Below are positions 6,440-10,337 of a stretch of 10,337 nucleotides of DNA, piece after piece. Position 1 is the first letter of the stretch; each line of letters opens with the position of its first letter. Both the position numbers and the translations under genes were made by a program. Where the stretch lies: contig JBJENW010000235.1 of assembly GCA_051880395.1 (NCBI GenBank), positions 1 through 10,337 of the forward strand. Direction: 5' to 3'. Under the pieces are notes generated by a model that was not told where the DNA came from, ran no database searches, and saw only the letters and a list, made by a program, of their open reading frames with translations. The DNA comes from JBJENW01 sp051880395 (GTDB lineage Bacteria > Bacillota > Clostridia > Lachnospirales > Lachnospiraceae).

Positions 6440-8572
6440 TTAACTTTCCTTTTTCTTTCGGGAAATCAAAAACAGGAATCCTGCTCCAGCCCAAATAGCA
6501 ATACTGCACATTGTATACCCCCCGGTCCCGTCTCCTCCCGTTGTAGGCACCAGACCATTGGCAACAGTAAACGTGGAGAATCCTTCTGTATCAAAAGTGA
6601 CTGAGGCCAGCTGACCGTCTTCATCAGCTTCTATCTCCATAACCTTGAGAAGCTGGGGCTCGTCTTTTCCTTCCGCAAAATGCAGAATTCCGATATCGCC
6701 TGCTATCTCCTGCAGATCTTTTTTAAACCGAAGAGAAACTCTGGCTTCCTCCGATACTTCTATGTACTCACCTTTCGGTGTATAGAAGCTGATTTCATAA
6801 AATGTCAGCTGCGGCACATCACTCCGCAGGACTTCATATGCCTGTTCTACAAGCTTGTTATATGTTTCCTCATCGCTGTCCTCCGTAACAGGCGTCACCC
6901 TTAATTCAGCAAAAGCCGAAACACCGCATCCCCGCGGCAGGATAGCCGTTACTACCATTGCATCGTCTTCATACTCATAGGATACGCCGTCCTTGCGCAT
7001 ATCCTTCAGTACCTTCAGATCATCTGCACTTGCGGCAAATACCTTTGCGGTTGCACATCCATCTACGCCGACATATATCTCTTCAAGTTTTTTCTCTCCC
7101 CCTGAGCCGTCTTCTGCTGGCGTCTCACTTTCCGCCTCACTCGGCGTAGCTGCTGCAGTTTCTCCCGAAGCCGACGGCTGGCTTTCCGTTGCTGTGGATA
7201 TTTCTATCAGCTGTGATTCGCTTACTGCTTCAGAGGATTTCTGTATCTGTGATTCTTCTGCTGAAAGAGAAGTTTCTTCGGACTGCTGTTCTTTTGCTTC
7301 CGCTGATGTTTCTCCTGGTTTTCCCGACTGTGTTGCTTCCATTTCCGCCGGGATTATCTCCGACAACGCATCCCCGGCTTTCTCTTCCGCGGAAGCTTCT
7401 TCCAACTGCGCTTCTTCCGCTGCGCCAGAGCTTTCCGGTACCTTCACCTCAGAAACATCTGCTTCTGATTCCTGCTTTTCCGGTTCCTCAGTCGTTTCTA
7501 TAATTACTTCCGAATCCGTAAAAACCGTGTCATCAGCTTCCGCATCTACCATGCTTTCCTCATTTTTCTCTGTCACCACAGGCGCAAAATGTCTGGAAAT
7601 CGATGCTATTTCCTGTTCTTCTTCATCACTGTCTTCCTGATCCGGTTCTTCCGAAGCCTCCTCCTCGACCTCATCCAATGATTCCGATTCCTCTGAGATC
7701 TCTACTACAGATTCATCTGAATATTCCTGCTCCGCCTCTTCTTCCGATTCTTTGTATGATCCCCCTGCCATCTCCGGCGTCTCTTCCTCAGCTTCTTCTC
7801 TCTCCGGCTCATCCGGTACAATTTCTATCTTCGATTCCGGTTCTTCCTGATCCGCATCCGGCGAGGTCAGCTCGTTTTCTATATCGATCATATCAGAAAC
7901 TTCCGCGTTTTCTGTTTCCCCGGCGCCTTCCGACGGTTCTGTCACTCCGGAGCCTCCATTTCTTTCCGGAATCGGAGTTTTCTCCTCCGATACCGCTTTC
8001 ACCGCCTCACTAGAGGTCGCATCCTGTATTTTCTTTATTTCCGCTTCAGCTTCTTCACCAAATACTTTTTCGTAACTCTTTACCAGAACACCTTTTGTGA
8101 TCTCGGTTTTCATTTCACCGGTTTCCAGTCTTGTAATGTGAGTGAAACATTCTACATCATGATTCTCATAATTAATATAGAAGAAAATAATTTCTTCCTT
8201 ACCGGTCAGCTCATAGTCCTCATCCACATCTGAAGGCAGGCGGACAAAGATTCGCATTTCCACTCTTTCATCCCCCTGCTTTATCTCCGGATAAGCCTCA
8301 AAAATCCTTCCTTCTCCTTCCATCGCCTGATAAAAATGCTCCATATCGCCATCTGACATAATCAGATCATCCTGCTCAATTTCGGATCCGTCCTGAATCG
8401 CTTCCCTGATAGCCTCTGCCAGGTCATATCCGGCAACTTCAAAGATTATTTTTTCCGGAGTGTTCGACAGCGCTGTACCTGGATTGAACACAATATTGAC
8501 TGCCAGCATCGTTACAGTCAGAAAAACTGCCAGCAGACGTCTTTTCGCTCCCTGCCTCAAATTGTATCCCAC
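6440..8572 (-). CDS. Wall-anchored surface protein with acidic Glu/Ser-rich stalk (VPTTG)
   Basis: This is a 710-aa secreted, probably sortase-linked surface protein of unknown binding target. Residues 1-36 are a signal peptide (RQGAKRR, hydrophobic core, NPGTALS). Residues about 40-185 form a small globular domain with no family I recognise. Residues about 186-492 are a low-complexity, strongly acidic stalk of Glu, Ser, Ala and Asp with almost no aromatic residues. Residues about 495-672 form a C-terminal globular region ending with a ZU5-like pattern (EVSEEARVSLRFK ... VTFDTEGFSTFTVAN) that often precedes sorting signals in Firmicutes surface proteins. VPTTGG (675-680), a hydrophobic segment and SRKKKES complete the sorting signal. 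The start is GTG (8570-8572) with a perfect AGGAGG (8579-8584) 6 nt upstream. It has its own copy of the shared promoter element. No Cna-B domain or YPK pilin motif was seen, so a tip adhesin or stalked surface protein is more likely than a shaft pilin. Confidence 0.88.
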   Translation of the reverse strand: MGYNLRQGAKRRLLAVFLTVTMLAVNIVFNPGTALSNTPEKIIFEVAGYDLAEAIREAIQDGSEIEQDDLIMSDGDMEHFYQAMEGEGRIFEAYPEIKQGDERVEMRIFVRLPSDVDEDYELTGKEEIIFFYINYENHDVECFTHITRLETGEMKTEITKGVLVKSYEKVFGEEAEAEIKKIQDATSSEAVKAVSEEKTPIPERNGGSGVTEPSEGAGETENAEVSDMIDIENELTSPDADQEEPESKIEIVPDEPEREEAEEETPEMAGGSYKESEEEAEQEYSDESVVEISEESESLDEVEEEASEEPDQEDSDEEEQEIASISRHFAPVVTEKNEESMVDAEADDTVFTDSEVIIETTEEPEKQESEADVSEVKVPESSGAAEEAQLEEASAEEKAGDALSEIIPAEMEATQSGKPGETSAEAKEQQSEETSLSAEESQIQKSSEAVSESQLIEISTATESQPSASGETAAATPSEAESETPAEDGSGGEKKLEEIYVGVDGCATAKVFAASADDLKVLKDMRKDGVSYEYEDDAMVVTAILPRGCGVSAFAELRVTPVTEDSDEETYNKLVEQAYEVLRSDVPQLTFYEISFYTPKGEYIEVSEEARVSLRFKKDLQEIAGDIGILHFAEGKDEPQLLKVMEIEADEDGQLASVTFDTEGFSTFTVANGLVPTTGGDGTGGYTMCSIAIWAGAGFLFLISRKKKES

Positions 8573-8606
8573 CTTGAACCTCCTTCTGTCTGCGCTTTCT
8601 TCTTAT

Positions 8607-8658
8607 ATTATCAAACCGGGTATCTCTTCCTTTATCACACGCCCGTATTTTTCTGCCA
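8607..8658 (-). promoter_or_regulatory. Shared promoter element, copy A (710-aa gene)
   Basis: On the minus strand the blocks are TGGCAGAAAAA (8658-8648), TGATAA (8637-8632) and GAGATAC (8626-8620). Seven nt later comes GATAAT (8612-8607) as the -10, with no good -35. It starts just after the regulator stop codon (8662-8664) and gives a predicted leader of about 28 nt before the GTG start. It matches copies B (3777-3830) and C (9974-10027). Confidence 0.7.
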
Positions 8659-8661
8659 CTT

Positions 8662-9900
8662 TCAAACATCTCCGCCCTTCTTTATCTTTTGCTCCAAAAC
8701 AGGAGTTGCCTGCCACTCCAGATCCCGGCGGCTGCCTCCCAGCATTTCATAGCGGTCGGCAATCCGTTTGAATATCCTTTTACAATGTTCTTCTTCTGCT
8801 CTGTTTAATATAATAAGGAACTTTCCTTCCGCATATTGGGTAAAGATATCTCCGCAGCGCAGCGAATCCTTGATCGCTTCGGACAGATAAACACTTTTTT
8901 TTCGGACAGGCTTATTCTGCATGGGAAGCTTCTGTCTATTTACAATAATGCACTGCATCAGACATGAAGCAGTTTTCGAACGCCCCGCAGTCCGTCTCAT
9001 CAGACGGTACATTTCCAGAAACAACGGATAGGAGCATTCATATGCCCCCTCCCGCTCGCCGGGCGTTTCTCTTGCTGCTATAGGCACATCCAGGATTCTT
9101 GTCCGAACCTCCTGTATATCCTCCTGCTTTCCTTTCAAATATTCGCTGATGTTTCGGAAGCGTATTTCCATACTTTCTGACATCGGCCGTTCCAGCATCG
9201 ATTCATTCAGATGTTCGATATTTTCATAAACCTCAAAGGCCTTTTTATATTCCCCCATACTCATCAGTACATCCAGCTGACCCAGCTGCCACTCCTCATA
9301 GGGTTCAATACTCACCGCTTTGGTATACAGAGTCAGAAGACTGTCAAATCTCCCCGTTTTCCATAAATATTCCGCGATCTGATTTGTACAGTTTCGGTAA
9401 AGTTCCTTGTACCGTGCGCTTTCCAGTATAACCCATTCCTCCATGGAATTTGTGGAAAGCAGATCTCCTCTGTACAGAAACCATGCTTTATAGAGGAGTT
9501 CAATTTTATTCTCCCCCTCCCTATGTGTAAAATTTTTACATTTTTCCATGATTTCGCTGAATTCCAAAGCATCCACTTCCAGTGGAACAGGACAGTCCCA
9601 TACGCACATTCCGCTTTCAATGGATATGTAAGTATCTCCGGGAACACCGGCATCTGCAAGAATCTTTCTTAAACGATAAATAATATTGTTCAGACTGTTA
9701 TTTTTATTGCTGAAATCACTATATTTATAGAAATCCAGCATGATCTTTTCCTTTGAGATACAATGCCCGGGATTCAGCATCAGCATCTGAAACAGCTGCA
9801 TTGTTTTAGCTGCCAGATTTCTTCCCAGAGAAATACTTCTGCCATTATAAGCAACAGAAAAATCTCCTAACATTTTTACTACCAGCTTTTCTTTTTCCAC
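8662..9900 (-). CDS. SARP-like BTAD transcriptional activator with degenerate GGDEF-like C-terminus
   Basis: This is a 412-aa cytoplasmic DNA-binding regulator. Residues about 5-100 form an OmpR/SARP-type winged helix (LVVKMLGDFSVAYNGRSISL ... SLNNIIYRLRKIL). Residues about 107-255 form the BTAD helical (TPR-like) domain, with VDALEFSEIME, YRGDLL, EPYEEWQLGQLDVLMSMGEYKKAFEVYE. Residues about 283-388 resemble a diguanylate cyclase fold: AIKDSLRCGDIFTQY followed by AEGKF (357-361) where GGDEF would lie, then LIILNRAEEEHCKRIFKRI. The catalytic signature is lost, so a sensory or structural role is more likely than c-di-GMP synthesis. It starts at GTG (9898-9900) with GGGG about 8 nt upstream. Its position upstream of the surface genes, and a promoter element shared with two of them, suggest that it autoregulates and activates them; that is inference. 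Confidence 0.88.
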   Translation of the reverse strand: MEKEKLVVKMLGDFSVAYNGRSISLGRNLAAKTMQLFQMLMLNPGHCISKEKIMLDFYKYSDFSNKNNSLNNIIYRLRKILADAGVPGDTYISIESGMCVWDCPVPLEVDALEFSEIMEKCKNFTHREGENKIELLYKAWFLYRGDLLSTNSMEEWVILESARYKELYRNCTNQIAEYLWKTGRFDSLLTLYTKAVSIEPYEEWQLGQLDVLMSMGEYKKAFEVYENIEHLNESMLERPMSESMEIRFRNISEYLKGKQEDIQEVRTRILDVPIAARETPGEREGAYECSYPLFLEMYRLMRRTAGRSKTASCLMQCIIVNRQKLPMQNKPVRKKSVYLSEAIKDSLRCGDIFTQYAEGKFLIILNRAEEEHCKRIFKRIADRYEMLGGSRRDLEWQATPVLEQKIKKGGDV

Positions 9901-10219
9901 AACTTTTCCCCTTTTTCACTTCAGTACTTATTGATCTCATTACAGCGCAGTATTATGAGAATATATTTTTTTAATCGTACCAAAGATGGTATCTCTCAAC
10001 TTATCACATGTCTGGATTTTTTTGCCATTTTTTAGATGAGATGCAAAAGGGAAGGTCAAAATAACAAAACGCGTTAAGCCTCTAAGACGTATAGGAAGTA
10101 ATACTACAACCAATATCAGAAATACCTGTCAGAAATGAAGATGAAAATAATAAAAATCTGAATGACCGCATGAAAATGTCATGTAGTATGGAAACGTATG
10201 CAATATATTAAAATAGAAA
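9901..10219. other. Gene-free region holding the regulator promoter
   Basis: Between the regulator start and the terminator at its right I see no credible coding region on either strand, only ORFs of about a dozen codons without RBS. The left part is the predicted leader of about 67 nt and promoter copy C. From 10034 to 10210 the sequence is AT-rich without repeats or structures that I would name, apart from a short CATGA/TCATG inverted repeat near 10170-10184. Confidence 0.5.
9974..10027 (-). promoter_or_regulatory. Shared promoter element, copy C (regulator gene)
   Basis: On the minus strand the blocks are TGGCAAAAAAA (10027-10017), TGATAA (10006-10001) and GAGATAC (9995-9989). Nine nt later comes TACGAT (9979-9974), preceded by TGG (extended -10). 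The only -35-like TTGAGA sits 14 nt from the -10, too close for a normal sigma-A promoter. Its presence before the regulator's own gene suggests autoregulation. Confidence 0.68.
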
Positions 10220-10247
10220 AAGGTGCTGTCACACACGGCAGCACCTT
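10205..10247 (-). terminator. Intrinsic terminator of the gene at the right edge
   Basis: AAGGTGCTGTC (10220-10230) pairs with GGCAGCACCTT (10237-10247) over 11 bp with one non-Watson-Crick pair, with loop ACACAC on the plus strand. On the minus strand the stem is followed by TTTCTATTTTAATAT. It lies 26 nt after the stop codon of the edge gene and insulates the surface-protein locus from it. Confidence 0.85.
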
Positions 10248-10273
10248 CTATCTCTGATTCTCTTTGATTTTCT

Positions 10274-10337
10274 TTATTGCCCTGATATATATTCCCACGT
10301 ACTCTCCGGCACCAGCTCCTTAATTTTTTCCGCCTCC
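10274..10337 (-). CDS. C-terminal end of an unidentified gene (partial)
   Basis: One minus-strand frame reads EAEKIKELVPESTWEYISGQ and stops at TAA (10274-10276). It runs off the right edge. The stop lies 26 nt before a strong terminator on the same strand, which supports this frame over a competing one that reads through the terminator. Only 20 residues are visible, too few to name a family. Confidence 0.5.
   Translation of the reverse strand, partial: EAEKIKELVPESTWEYISGQ

Noticed and set aside
6993..7640. A 215-aa open frame on the plus strand opposite the acidic stalk, rich in Ser and Ala
   Set aside because: It is the mirror image of the GAA/TCC-rich stalk codons of the 710-aa gene; it has no RBS or recognisable domain.
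9974..10027. The repeated element as a riboswitch or a mobile-element end
   Set aside because: The conserved blocks lie upstream of the -10 hexamers, so they would not be transcribed from these promoters, and no inverted ends, target duplications or transposase are present.
1..10337. CRISPR arrays, tRNA or rRNA genes, insertion sequences
   Set aside because: No regularly spaced repeats, cloverleaf-like segments, rRNA landmarks or transposase-like proteins were seen.

Overview
The window looks like part of a Gram-positive gut-type Clostridia chromosome, most likely Lachnospiraceae. It has moderately AT-rich DNA, AGGAGG-type ribosome binding sites, LPXTG-like wall-sorting signals, two sortases, a BTAD (SARP-like) regulator, and a remnant of the AAA-ATPase-like/PD-(D/E)XK family that is multicopy in these bacteria. 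The taxonomic call is inference from protein style, not a search. Every real gene is on the minus strand, so the locus reads from high to low coordinates.

Right edge (about 9901-10337): the last 20 codons of an unidentified gene, a good intrinsic terminator, then an apparently gene-free stretch that ends in the promoter of the regulator. Regulator (8662-9900): a winged-helix/BTAD activator with a C-terminal domain that resembles a degenerate GGDEF domain. Surface-protein locus (3842-8572): a 710-aa wall-anchored protein with a very acidic Glu/Ser-rich stalk (VPTTG signal), then a class C (pilin-type) sortase, a 336-aa Cna-B pilin-like protein (LPQTG signal), and a second, smaller sortase. The last three are packed with 7-nt spacing or 11-nt overlap. 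A terminator-like hairpin and a second stem-loop separate the 710-aa gene from the sortases. Pilin/adhesin (1145-3538): a separately promoted 797-aa protein with an Asn-rich, beta-helix-like N-terminal half, an isopeptide-type D2 domain, a SpaA/Cna-B domain and an IPHTG signal, followed by a terminator. Left edge (2-896): a decayed AAA-ATPase-like gene with two internal deletions and a frameshift.

The most interesting observation is a roughly 53-bp element present three times, upstream of the regulator, the 710-aa protein and the 797-aa protein. It has conserved blocks TGGCA-R-AAAAA, TGATAA and GAGATAC at nearly fixed spacing, placed 7-9 nt before a plausible -10 and without a good -35. This fits an activator-dependent promoter family, and the BTAD regulator is the obvious candidate to bind it, including at its own gene. 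The model is that the regulator switches on itself and both large surface proteins, while the sortases and Cna-B protein are expressed by attenuated read-through from the 710-aa gene. The proteins would then be linked and/or anchored on the cell wall by the two sortases.
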